64,000 bases of DNA, taken from contig NC_052474.1 of the NCBI RefSeq assembly GCF_009730915.1, positions 6,979,501-7,043,500 of the forward strand, written 5' to 3'. The first letter of the stretch is position 1. Every line of letters starts with the position of its first letter. A model generated the notes under the pieces. The model saw only the letters and a list, made by a program, of their open reading frames with translations. It did no database searches and had not been told where the DNA came from. Below are positions 23,945-36,174 of this stretch, one piece after another. Origin of the DNA: Dioscorea cayenensis subsp. rotundata (lineage: Eukaryota > Streptophyta > Magnoliopsida > Dioscoreales > Dioscoreaceae). A program made the position numbers and the translations under genes.

Positions 23945-24400
23945 GTTTCGCTTAAAAACGAGCGCCTTTGCTTTAAAAAAATAAGCTCTCCGCTTTAAGA
24001 AATGAGTTCTCCGCTTTATACGCTTGTTCGTCTTTGTTTAACTATCGATGTTTCGCTTTAATATATCAGCGCTTACGCTTTAAAAAGTGCTTAAATATCG
24101 TTGTTTCTATTTAAATACGTCACGAGTGGCCAAGATTAATCGGGTTTTATATCCGGGGATTAATTTATCACGTAAATATTTGTTTTTTTCCGCTTTAAAT
24201 ATTAATGTTTTTTTGTTTAAAAATGAGTTTTATGTTTAAAAAAATGAGGGTTTCGCTTTAAAAAAATGAGTCTTTCGCTTAAGAAATGAGGTTTCGCTTA
24301 AGAAATGAACTCTGCTTAAGAAATGAACTCTGCTTTAAGAAATGAACTCTCGTTTAAGAAATGAGTTCTCGCTTTAAAAACGAAATTCTATGTTTGAAAA
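23945..24400. repeat. Degenerate TTTCGCTTTAAGAAATGAG array, block 3
   Basis: The longest block. Units such as CTTAAGAAATGAACTCTG and GTTTAAGAAATGAGTTCTC follow one another with a period near 20. Confidence 0.7.
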
Positions 24401-24603
24401 CGAGTACATACAAAAAGAAATGCAAAAAGAATGAAAAAATGTATGCAAAAAGGTTTAAGAGCGATGATGGAATTTCATAACTGCAGGGGTAAAAGGAAGT
24501 GAAACAATAAAGGAAGGGTTGTTCGAGATATCAAAACTACAGTGGGCATCTTGTGAAGTTTTGAAATTATCGAGGGGTAAACAGTAATTTTCCCTTATTA
24601 TTA

Positions 24604-24957
24604 TGATTTTAATTATTATTATTATTTATAATGATGAAAAACACAGCCAAAGAAATATGTAAATATAGAGATAGTATAACAATTACAGTAATTTAATAAT
24701 AACTAAAATTTTTTATACATAATAAATTAATATATGAGAAAATAAAATTTATTAAATGTACCTAAAATAATATATGAAAGACAATAATAATTTTTTTATA
24801 TAATTTTTATTAAAAAAATATGGTTGTTTTCCTAAAAAGATTTAGCGTAGACCCAATATATAGTAAATTAACAGAGACATTTTCACCGTATGTGACTGTA
24901 TGAAATGTGAAGTGTGAACATATTCAACATAAGTATGCAGAGAAGGAGGTGTTGTCG

Positions 24958-24996
<39 letters not shown>

Positions 24997-25079
24997 GGAA
25001 AGAAGGTATGGAAGAGAGTGTGCAGTGAATTAAAAGAAGGGGACCAGTGCCCAATATTTGATTTGTGTTTGTTCTGTCA
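24604..25079. other. AT-rich intergenic DNA
   Basis: Holds a (TA)n tract at 24963-24993. No gene seen. Confidence 0.5.
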
Positions 25080-25087
25080 TTTTCATC

Positions 25088-25501
25088 TAGAGATGGGCAC
25101 GGACCGGTTAACCAATCCGGCGGGCCCAATTCGCCGGGTTGTGGTTCACCGACCCACCGACCCGGACCCGGTCCGACTGGGTATAGAACCCGCCGGGCCG
25201 GGTTGGCCCGTCGGACCCGGTGGGTCCGGGTCACAGAAAGCCGGGCCTGGAACCGGCCCGGCTTTCATGTTGACCCGACGGGCCGGCCCACTCAATATTA
25301 AAAAAATTCAGAAAAATAAAAAAATTCAAAAATATTAGGGCCCGGCGGCCGGGCTGGTTGCTAACCGAGTCCGACCCAGTGGGCCAACCCTGCCGGGTCA
25401 CGAGGTTGGGCTTGACGAGCCGGTTACAGGGTGATTGGCCCCGGTCCTCCGGGTCAGTGACCCGGCGGACCGGGTTGCCGGACGGCCCGTGCCCACCTCT
25501 A
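25088..25501. mobile_element. hAT-type MITE, GC-rich, with perfect 8-bp target duplication
   Basis: 414 bp. The terminal inverted repeats TAGAGATGGGCACGG and CCGTGCCCACCTCTA match at 14 of 15 positions. The flanks are TTTTCATC at 25080-25087 and 25502-25509, a perfect 8-bp duplication diagnostic of hAT insertion. The interior is rich in CCGGG words, very unlike its AT-rich surroundings, and there is no coding capacity. The intact duplication and ends suggest a fairly recent insertion. Confidence 0.85.
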
Positions 25502-25509
25502 TTTTCATC

Positions 25510-25962
25510 CACAAGAAGTGACCATTTCCACCACACATGAGCATTTCATAAGATATCTCATAAACCATATATTAATATATGTCCGGATACATAATTATAA
25601 AATGATAAAATATAATTAATATTGGTGGATTACATGTACATTATCATCCATTTAACTTAAGTATTAAATTTTAAATCAATTTATACAAATAGATAAACAT
25701 AGTCATGAATTTTGAATGTCTACCCAAATTAAAGTTAGTCCAAAGTAGAAACATAAACAGCAAAAAAAAAAAATAAAAAAAATAACACAAAGATGATATT
25801 AAACGTTTTGGAAAATAAGCAAGTAATATATATGTATATATATGGCAAATAACATAAACCAGAAACAGCACTATAATTTAGTCTTTAATTCTCTTTGGAT
25901 CACTATTACTACTATTGGAATGGTTATTTATTATTATTATTTTTAAGAAAAATACAAAGAGA
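25510..25962. other. AT-rich intergenic DNA
   Basis: Spacer between two hAT-type elements. No gene seen. Confidence 0.5.
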
Positions 25963-25970
25963 GTTAGAAG

Positions 25971-26807
25971 TAGGGGTGTATTTGAGCCGAGCCGTTCGTG
26001 AGTAGCTCGGTGTTCGGCTCGATAAAGGCTCGTTCGTGTTTAGCTCATATTGTAAACGAGCCAAGCTTGAACATCGTTTTCAAGCTCGATTAATAAACGA
26101 GCCAAGCTTGAGCAGCCAAAAGCTCGGCTCGTTTTGGCTCGCGAACACAGCTCGTGACCAAGCTCATGAACAAGCTCGTTTATATATATATATATATATT
26201 ACATTATATATATGTATATGTATATTAAGGTGTATATGTGATTATGTCATTGTTGTCAATTTGAGTTACACATATAGGGCTATAAACTACTATTCGAAGG
26301 CTAAGCTCATTAAAAGCTCCGGTCAACTAGTTCATTAAGTTAAATGAGCTCATATAATAAACGAGCCAAACTTGAACACCATCAAACTCGGCTCATTAAA
26401 TCTTGTGAAGAACTCGTTTATTGTATAATTAAAAGCTCGTTTATAGTATCATTTATAATTTTATTTGTAACAATCATTAATATAATCAAACTCAAATCGA
26501 GTTGAGTCACACTTGATAATGATTCATTAAATAAGTTTGCTAAATAAAAAAATAAAATATAAAAAAAATAGTCAAGCCTTAATCAAGTTAGCTAGGTAAG
26601 TCTAAGCTTCGAATTTTCTTAACAAGTTGAGCTTAAGCATGAAGCTCGAAAGAAGCTCGATTAGAGCTCGAGCTCGGTTAAAATAGTAACGAGCCAAGTT
26701 TGAACATAAAAAATGAAGCTCGGCTCGAGTTCAAGCTCAATTAAATAGTAACGAGCCAAGCTTGAACAAGGCAAAGCTCGGCTCGGCTCGGCTCATTTAC
26801 AGCCCTA
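25971..26807. mobile_element. hAT-type non-autonomous element, AGCTCG-rich family
   Basis: 837 bp. Ends are TAGGGGTGTATTTGAGCCGA and GGCTCATTTACAGCCCTA, flanked by a perfect 8-bp duplication GTTAGAAG (25963-25970 and 26808-26815). Both halves are filled with AGCTCGGCTCG and AACGAGCCAAGCTTGAAC words in inverted arrangement. A (TA)n tract sits at 26182-26213. No transposase. Confidence 0.85.
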
Positions 26808-26815
26808 GTTAGAAG

Positions 26816-27605
26816 GTCTAACGGTGAACCTCTGAGTGGACACTTGTGGGTTGTGGCATGCGGCATGTGCTTGCTTGGGGGCACTTTTGGGTTTAGTCTT
26901 TGTCTATGGCCACTGGAAAAAACAGGCAACAATTTCGATGACTAGGTTGGAAGACTAGCTAGTGTAGCGTGGCAAACAACAAATGCAATACTATTATTTA
27001 TTTATTTATTTATTTACTTTTCAAAAGACCTGACATCCAAAGAAACAAATTAAATGCAATACTATATATTTTATAAGAGATCTTGGAATAATGTCACACG
27101 TTATTATCACCGCCCCAACCGCGAGTGATTGTCTTGCGAGAGTGATAGACTGACAGTAATATTATTATTATTTAAATAAAATAAATAAATCATAAATTTA
27201 TTAAAATAAAAAGAGTACGGAGAAATACAGCGATCTCAAATAACAAGAAGAACTAGAAATAACAACAGTTTGAAATCCTCACGGTAGATAGATGAGCAAA
27301 GAATAAAACAAAAATAAAAAAATAGAGAAGAACAACGAAAGTAAGGTAATAGATCGGACTGAGTGAAGACTACACGTCCGGAGACATAGATTTACTCAAA
27401 GATAAATAGAGAAAAAAATTAAGGTAACATTAATTACATACCGAATACAAAATTTTCTTGAAAAGATTATTGAGAATTTAGGTGATATGTTCATTTTGTT
27501 AAAAAAAATAATAATAAGGAAAGATGTTGAGCATTCAAAGGTTATATGATTTCTTACTTTAAAATTATGTAAACTTGTTGATTGATATAACCATGTTAAT
27601 ATTAA

Positions 27606-27643
<38 letters not shown>

Positions 27644-28220
27644 CTTACTTTTAATTCTATCTCTAAATATCTCTTCTTTCTAAACTTTTCATTTGAGAGA
27701 CATTTGTCTAGTTTTAATTTGGTGTTTGTTCCTATTTTTTAATCACTTTTCACAACAACAATGTCATTTTTCAGTTTTACATGTTTTTTCAACACCATAA
27801 TTCATCCACCGCAAATGTCTTTAATCATGCTCTTAACAACAACAATAATGTCACTTTCAGTCTTAAATGATTTTTCAACACCATATCCTACCTAACTAAA
27901 AACAAATAATCTTCAATTACCTAATAACAACGATTTTTCTTTCTTATTTATATATATGATATTGGTTAATGTGTCGCTTTGTTTGATCTTGAGGCAATAA
28001 CCTTTTTTCTTTATCAGCATAACTTTTGATTCTATTCTTTAAAAATTTTCTCATTCTGACTTTATTGTGAAAGACATTTGGTAACTCTTAATTGGTTAAC
28101 ATGTCACTATCCCCTACAATTTTTTCTTTTAAACTTTGGCTTTGGATGGACATTTGGTCACATGTCACTATTCCATAGAATTTTTTTTTCTTCTAAATTT
28201 TGACTCTAGGTGAACATTTG
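26816..28220. other. AT-rich intergenic DNA
   Basis: Contains (TTTA)n near 26993-27016 and (TA)n at 27611-27640. No gene seen. Confidence 0.5.
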
Positions 28221-28225
28221 GTAAG

Positions 28226-29234
28226 TGTTAGTTCCACTGGTGTGGTTTGTGGGTTTTAGAGAACACTCAAGCACTCATAGATCTCACACAAACTATCAAA
28301 GAAAGTTCACACAAACAAAACAAGAAGGAGACACACAAGATTGGTAACCCAGGTTCAGCGTCCCAGCGCTTAACTGAGGGTCCCAAGCCCCGGAGATAAA
28401 CAATCCACTAAAAGAGGTAAAAAAATACATGAGTACAAACACTCATCACTCACACTCTCAAACAATGAAGATCACTATCCTCTCTAGATTGTTTAGTGCT
28501 CGCCCACTCTCCTCCAAGAGTCACCCTTACAATCTACTGAGCGAGGTAGACTTATATAGGGACGCCTCAATGTCCCAAATATAGCACATACCTCTTTTTA
28601 CAATCTCACGGCTACTAATTTAAAAACCTTCCGAAATTAGCTATCAGAACTCATGTTGTAACATAAGTTGCAACATGACCTGACTACGACTTGACTGAAT
28701 TCTGATTACGTTGCGGACGACCTCAAAACCCATCAACCTCCCGGTCATGCTTAGTCCTAGTCAATGCAGCCAAATCTCCAAATCCCATGCACGTAAGAAC
28801 TAGCCTACCTCCTCGGGTTCCTCATCACGCGAGTCCCGCAGCGGCGCACGTCCTTGTGCGTCTTCATGAAACTTGCCAAACTTAGTCTTCAATCTTCCAA
28901 GTTTGGTCTTCAAAGATTCTCCAAACTTGATCTTCAATTCACCCAAGTTTGGTCCTCAAATCTTCTCTTAATAGACTTCAATCAATCTTCATCAAGGATT
29001 TTTCAAATCAAATCTTCAATTAGTCTTCATTCCATATTTAGTCTTCAATCACATCTCCTAAATATGGTCTTGAATAACTCTACCAAGATCTTCAAGATGC
29101 CTTGCCTTGCAAGCCAAGACTCTTTGCCATGTCACCATACTCTCCATGTCATCAATTTTGCCATGTCACATAGATTGCCACGTCATCTTGACTATGTGTC
29201 AAATCATGCCAATAATAGTGCGGTTGCACTAACA
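28226..29234 (-). mobile_element. Solo LTR of an LTR retrotransposon
   Basis: 1009 bp bounded by TGTTAGT and ACTAACA and flanked by a perfect 5-bp duplication GTAAG (28221-28225 and 29235-29239). No internal region or second LTR is adjacent, so it is a solo LTR left by LTR-LTR recombination. On the minus strand CCTATATAAGTC (about 28550-28561) looks like the LTR TATA box and sets the likely orientation. The superfamily is not determined. Confidence 0.85.
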
Positions 29235-29239
29235 GTAAG

Positions 29240-30472
29240 TCTTAATCAGTTTATATATCACATCACAAAAATCAATCATAAATTACTGAGAGATACAAGT
29301 TCCACCACCCAAATAATTTCCCAGCAAACCAACGAATAATTTCACTCCCACTCAAATCATTACGATAATCTCAAACCCTAGTTCAGAACACTCCATCATA
29401 AACCTCTTCCGGACCATTTTCGTTTTCATCAATCCAAGCGGTTGCATGCCACCAAAAAGGATTGCCCTACGGATCACCTGGGCGACTCATTTGGTCGGGA
29501 GCTCTCCCAATCGTCCGATCAAAGTAAGCATGTTTTTTCCCCAAATTTGTTTTCCCCTGTTCCTTTCATGTAAATTTAAAACCATTGATCCGTCGGGCTG
29601 ATGATGATGATGATGATGAAGGCAGTGTAGGCATTGTTGTGACGGAGGTCCTTCGCCTCCATGTCGAGCTTCTTCAACGACTATAGCTATGGTGGCTTCT
29701 CATTAAACGTTAGGAATGCAGTCCGCCAGATACTGCATTCCCTCCTGCTCCAATCTTCCTCATCCTACTTTGGAGAACAAGTTGGATCGCAAACCCCTCT
29801 CGCTCCGATCTACTTCCTCTTAAGTAGGAAAAAGCATTGGATTATTATTAATAATTAATAATAATATATTAAATAGTATTAAATGAAACTATTAATGATT
29901 AAGTTGTTTATTTTTATTTATTATTTATAAAAAAATATATTATTTGTAATAATTTATGATTTATGTTTGTTCATATCTGTAATCATCGCCTTGGACAACT
30001 ATAATTTTTTCGGCCTCGATCTGGCGACCTCTCTAAGCCGATAATATGCCCTTCGTTCTCTCCAAATTATTCGACAATTTTATAGATTTTTTAAAATTTA
30101 TTTATTTTCATTAAAAAACATGATGAACTCGCAAAATTTGAATAGATTATGAATTTAGGGAAAAACATTTTCCAGATGTAATAACAAGCTTCATTTGTTA
30201 AAGGGAGAAAGAATTTTTTGAATTTAGTCTTTGCATATTGTGATGTTTCTCTTTTGAGAATGAGATCACATGATGCTATTAAAATAGTACCATATAATAA
30301 TCTCTGTTTTTGTTGATTTTACTGTTTAGTGATGAATTGATTTAATTTTAGAGAAAATATTTTAATTTAAAAAAACTTTTTACCGAATTTAGATTTGAAT
30401 TATCAAAATTCATTAAATTATTAGCACTTATCCCAATCAGAATTGTATATAGATTATAAAATATAAACTACT
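29240..30472. other. Intergenic DNA with an unidentified GC-richer patch
   Basis: 29400-29830 is GC-richer than its surroundings and includes (GAT)n near 29600-29621 and short frames such as one starting MSSFFNDYSYGGFSLN at 29661. I could not match it to a family, and it may be a gene or transposon relic. The rest is AT-rich. Confidence 0.35.
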
Positions 30473-30475
30473 TTA

Positions 30476-31356
30476 GGGCCCGTTTGGTGGACATGATAGG
30501 ATATGAATGGATATCATATGAGGACTGGATAGGGGTAGGAAAAAATATGGACATGATAAGCGCATATCTTCTCCGAGGATATTGACAAGATATATATGAA
30601 TGGTATGTAAATAGACAAAATTGTCATTTATAATATAGTTATATATATATTTTTTTAAAATAGACTTTTTTTGAATTTTTTTTTTCTTAATGATTTACTT
30701 ATCGGTATATTTTTTTAAATTTTTAAAAAATAAATAACCTATAAATAATGTCTACGAATATATAAATTGCAATATCACCAACTTGCAAAAATTATAATTA
30801 ATACTCTTGGGGAAAATCATACACAAAGTCATCAATATGACATAAAGGTAGAGTAACAAACTCATTAATAGAAAATAAATAGATCACATCAAAATCGATT
30901 TGATCATCGACTAGAGAAACTAAAAATAAGATATGATTAAAAAAAATAGACAAAAAATAATCTACTCAAGCACGAAGATTGATGGAGAAACTTTTTAACC
31001 ACTCTAAATTTGTAAAATTCTATTGAAAATAGTGAAATTAGTGTTCTATGTAGTTATTGACAAGTTTCTTGTCCCAAGCATCGTGTTTAAAAGATCAAAA
31101 GAAGAGATATAATGAAACACTTGATAAGGGAGACAAACCAAATAATAGGGCAAAAAAGTAAATTTATTTTTCTATCATATCCTACCTGTTTCTATCATGA
31201 CTCCCCCATAGGATTCATTATCATGTGGCCGACATGATAAAATGGGCCAACAAGATAAGACTATCATATCCTTTTGGCACATCAAACAAAGGACAACGGC
31301 AGGATATGATATGCCATCATATGTTATCGTCTTTATCATTTTTAACCAAACTACTC
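30476..31356. mobile_element. Tourist/PIF-Harbinger-like non-autonomous element
   Basis: 881 bp. Ends GGGCCCGTTTGGT and ACCAAACTACTC are imperfect inverted repeats, flanked by TTA on both sides (30473-30475 and 31357-31359), the PIF/Harbinger target length. The subterminal parts share GACATGATA and GATATGAT words. No transposase. Confidence 0.6.
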
Positions 31357-31359
31357 TTA

Positions 31360-31390
31360 GTGTATATAGGAAGATTGCTTATTGTTGCTA

Positions 31391-31435
<45 letters not shown>

Positions 31436-32876
31436 ACCAATTATTATTATGTAATATAATTATGATTATATATTAATAAAGAGATAAACATAAAAATATG
31501 ATGAGCTCGTGGAGTTGGAATAGATAACAATAATTTTTGGGGAAGAGACATTCTTTAAGCGAGTGACAATGATAAGCTTCATTTCATCTTCGACGTAGCT
31601 CTAATAATTTTTAGATTTTTTGAAAAAGAAGGAAATTAAAGAAGTGCTTCGATTTTGAGTTGTCTTTGTGATATTAAGAAAAAGAAATATATTAATTTAG
31701 TATTGGGATAAAAATAAATTGTGATTTTTCTCTTTTAATGTGAATGAGATTGTGTCCTCCTTGACAAACTTTGATGAAAAATTGATTTTATTGCTGTAAT
31801 TTTAGTTTTTTTTTTTTGTTATATTGAGAAATTATATATTGAATTTAGTTTTCAAATAATAAAAAAGTGTTTTTTTTTAATTTTTTAACTTGAAACAAAC
31901 ATTGATTAAATAAATGGTTAATTGATTCAAATATGTATTTTACTTCATGGGTTCATACATTTTAAATTTAAAAGATAAGTATTAGTAAAATGATAGAATT
32001 CCAGTGTTAATGTTATAGTTACTAATAGATCTTAACTATCATATATATAGGTATAGTCCCAGCATATGAAGCCAAAGTGGGGTTAAAACACAAAAACCTG
32101 GGATTAATTATAGAGCCATATATTTAATGCTACTTGGATGGGACACACATTTGCTCCACATTCTTTCACATGGGTGTAGGATCCGCTAAGCAAACTTAAA
32201 GGAAAAGCCTTATGTTTGGAAACAAGTTATCAAATGTGAAAGAAACCAAACGTTTTATACTCATAGTGAATGCAATTCTTAAATGTATGTCCAAATATCT
32301 CCCCTCTAAAAATCTTTTGTTGATGAGAATATACGATCTATTTTTCATCTATTGATATTTTGCTTTTCAGTTCTTGATTTTAAAAGGTTTTTAATTTGAT
32401 TATTAAATATATCTTACATTAAACCAAGCAATTAGTTAATACAATTGAATTATTGAAATATTACACAAAATTCAATGGTTTAGATTTTTTTAATATTTTA
32501 TTCTTCATTTTTAATTGCATGCAGCCTCTGATTTATAAAAATTTTCTCGAGTTGGAATGATCATGTAAATTTGGCTTTATTCATAAATTTAAAAGTTTCC
32601 CCTTCCAAATTTGATTTTAAACAAAATTATTCAATTAAACTGGATGATTTATAAAAATGTATTTGAATATAAATTAGTATATGTATATGTGTTTCTAAAG
32701 AAAATAGGGACTAATTATATATTTTAGAAGAAAACCAAAATGAGTAATAAGTCCATAACTATGTTTTTCTTGATCTTATTACTATTAAAGAGACTTCAAA
32801 TATTTATAATGTATATTATTTTTAAAAGCAAAATACATTGCAGCCCTGCAGCATGAGTGTGGGCCCCTTTACACTA

Positions 32877-32913
<37 letters not shown>

Positions 32914-33954
32914 CAATAAAAATATTATTTAAAATAATAATGATTAACATATATGTCTTTTTGGAAAGTTGTATTTTTGATAAAAATATCTTTTCATGTC
33001 TTGTACATCATACAAATTCTACTTTTTGGTCACTATGTATGCATAAAAACTAAATAAAGATAATATCTTTTAACTATTCAAATAGATCAATGCTACTGCA
33101 GACTAATGTGTTATCTCAAATATTCAATCTCTTTAAAAATTAACCTTAAATCATATTTAAAAATCATCACATAAATAATAAATTGATATTTCATCAATTA
33201 TATTATAATATCTTTCAAAGTAAAAGGTATATAAAGATAATTCGCATCCTTTATATTGTAGTGTTTAAATTTATTTTTACTGATGTTACCTTCTAGATAG
33301 AGATTATTGCAAACATATAATTACTCTTAAACTAAATCCTCTTCATTTCTCTCATAACATGAATATATATTTTTGAATAAACATAACATGAATTCAAATA
33401 TGGAGAAAATAATTGTACGAAAATTAATTATTGTACGGATTTTTTGTAAATTTGAAAAGATAGACAAAGTTAGGAAGAAAATATAGCATTAGCAAATATC
33501 AATGTATATGAAACATAGATTTGTTGCAATTCAATTATCTTTCCATCTAGATATATTTAAAGGCTCTTTCACAATTTGATACTTCAAATCTCCAGATGGA
33601 TTAATAAGTCTTATCAAATAAAAATCAACATTAATAACTCCTTTTTAAATTAATAAAACAAATCATGCTTCCCATCATGAAAAAAACAACACATAACAAA
33701 TCCACTTTTGTTGATTTGTTATTTTGTTGGTTTATCTTTTTTTTTTAATATTAAATATTTAAAAATAGAAAATATTTTCAAAATAATTCAAAATATTTCT
33801 TAAAATTAAGAACCAGGAAAGTCTATAATGCACAACAAATTTTTTTCATTTTAGTGAAAAGGTAACAAATGGATTTTTTTAATCAATTAATATTATAAAT
33901 TTTATTGTTTAGGGTGTAAATGACTCAAAATAAATAAATAAATAAATAAAATAT
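31360..33954. other. AT-rich intergenic DNA
   Basis: Contains (TA)n at 31393-31432 and 32880-32909 and otherwise featureless AT-rich sequence. No gene seen. Confidence 0.5.
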
Positions 33955-35513
33955 TGAATTCATGACACAGATACGCAGTTCTAATCAAAGAATTCACTCA
34001 AAATAAAGCAAATAAAAACATAAAAATTTCAATTCATCGATCCCCTTCCACAAAACCCTAAAACAATATTTATAGAGACCTAAACTACAGACAAAATAGT
34101 AAATAAAACTATAATAGTTATAAATTACTGGATAATAAACAAACTAATAAATCTAAGATAATAACAAAATACTAAATAAAACTATTTTGAATATTTAAAT
34201 TTAAAATCCTAAAATTATTAGGCACCATGCTGCATCATTTACCCTCACTCTCGAGAAACTCAGACTTTCAGTTTTAATCTGGGCAATTAAGTTTGTAATT
34301 GAATATTTCAAATAAAACCATCCCCATTCCAATATTTAAATTTCTTGTTCTTGGATTCTTCCCATTTAGTAGCTTTCTTCCTCTTCTTCTTCGAAAACAA
34401 CCACACCCTTAGTTTCGATTTGTTGTGAAACTTAGAAAATCCTTCTCATTATTCTTCTTTCGTCAACACTCTTCCAATCAACCTTTTATCTTTTTCCTCA
34501 GTTTTAGAAGCTTCTCTAATTATATTTTCACAACCATCATTAGTATTAGAAACTGAACACCTTATTTTTCTAAGCAATCGACGGCTTTTGTATCTTCTCT
34601 TCATGTTTTGGGAGTTGATATTATCCGCCTTATAAGATAAATTTGCCTCTCATATCGCTTTCCATATTCATCTTCCTCATCTCCATCCGCTCACAAATAA
34701 TTTTTATTCTTCCCTATAATGTTCACCGGAAGGGACATTCATTTGATTTGTATCGGGTTGATCACATAAAAACACTTCCCCTACGAGTAGGTTTCGTGAT
34801 GGGGATATTCACGCTTTCTTGATTTCTTTATCTTTCCCTTCTTGATATTTCCTCACAATCAGCTGTGTCTTGTTCCTTCTGTATTGGTTGTTGTTTTTAT
34901 TGCTACGATCTTCAAACTCTTATGTGGACTCTTCAGCTTTATTATGGTTCCTCCAACCTCGCTCTTGTTGCATTAACTCCGCCTTTAGGGCCATGTTCTC
35001 TATCTCGAGATAAGGTCCGCCTCTTGTGTGCATCAATTTGTAGAGCATCCGATCGATCTACAATTTCTTCACAAAGCGCTCATCAAAAATGCCGAATCTG
35101 AGATCCATCCATTGCTCCAAAGGTCGCTCCAATCGTTGCAATGCTTTCGTCCCCCAGAGGGCTCTAGCCTCTCCGATCACCGTCACGAAAAACCATCATC
35201 TCCACCGGTTGACATTCTTGCTCGATACCACTTGGACGCAATGGATCCGTGAATTCTAAAATAGAAAAACTCACTCAAAATAGAGCAAACAAAAACATAA
35301 AATTTTTAATTTATCGATTTTTCCACAAAATCCTAAAAACAATATTTATAGAGATCTAAACTAAGGACAAAATAATAAATAAAACTAAAATAGTTATAAA
35401 TTACTGGATAATAAATTAATTAATAAATCTAAAATGATGACAAAACAATAAATAAAAATTACTTTAAATATTTAAATTTTAAATTTTAAAAATCATTAGG
35501 CACCATGTTGTGT
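33955..35513 (-). mobile_element. Short LTR retroelement (TRIM/LARD-like)
   Basis: Two directly repeated LTRs of about 270 bp, 33955-34234 and 35250-35513, begin TGAATTC and end near AGGCACCATG.TG. On the minus strand a primer-binding-like TGGTATCGAGCAAG lies just inside the right LTR (about 35218-35231). The ~1.0 kb interior has a short Gag-like reading near the primer site on the minus strand (LERPLEQWMDLRFG) but no polymerase. No target duplication found. Confidence 0.65.
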
Positions 35514-36126
35514 GAAATCAACACTATATTAATATTATATATAGAAGACATTTGCCCTCACACCTCTACTCGTACACGTGCATGTCTCAAGTGAATGCAT
35601 GCACTATTCATTAGATTTACGTATTACTTAATTTATGTAGAAACAAAATTGTTATAATATATATATCAACTGTGGAAGTCATTGAGATAGACACAGAATG
35701 GGTAAATTCTGAGTTTTGGTTTTTATAAAATTTGTTATAATTGTTATTAATTAAGTTACTATTACAATTACAAATTACTGTTTAAATCAAAATATTGTGT
35801 ATCTTTATTTTTCACTCATAAGCACAATAATACTGTTAAATCAATACTGGACAAATGTTAAATTAGAATCCAATGGTTGATAAAAACATTCATAGATATC
35901 GCGTACTATATATATCATTAACTCACCCGTAAAAGTTTGGATTTTAATTTATTTTTAAATTATATTATAGCTTCAGTGTGCCGTCTATTTACATGCAATT
36001 TAGTCATTTATTTAATAGTCAACGCTTTGTGACAAAACTATTAATTAGATATCTAACCAAAATAAAATAGTCTAGAGTTTTTAGAGCGTAATATATTGTC
36101 CATGGATCTATTATTTAGAATCAAAA

Positions 36127-36174
<48 letters not shown>

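Larger units (their letters stand above)
22115..24594. mobile_element. Pack-MULE-like composite element with duplicated gene fragment
   Basis: The element is 2480 bp, flanked by TTATTATTA at 22106-22114 and 24595-24603, a 9-bp duplication of Mutator size (weak evidence, because the site is a simple repeat). The ends are related inverted repeats: GTGGAAATTGCCAAAAACACC against GGGAAAATTACTGTTTACCCC. Three AT-rich blocks (about 22330-22620, 23245-23420 and 23945-24400) consist of degenerate ~20-bp units such as TTTCGCTTTAAGAAATGAG. Between them lie two copies of a ~500-bp GC-rich gene fragment. No transposase is present. MULE assignment is inferred from end sequence and duplication length only. 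Confidence 0.55.

Noticed and set aside
22330..24400. CRISPR-like array from regularly spaced ~20-bp units
   Set aside because: Units are contiguous and degenerate with no unique spacers, and the host is a plant.
24842..25540. Several 60-140 codon Gly/Pro/Arg-rich frames on both strands
   Set aside because: They are translations of the GC-rich CCGGG words of the hAT MITE and adjoining TA tract.
34865..35252. Plus-strand frames of 74-78 codons as a gene
   Set aside because: They lie inside the short LTR element, antisense to its Gag-like reading.
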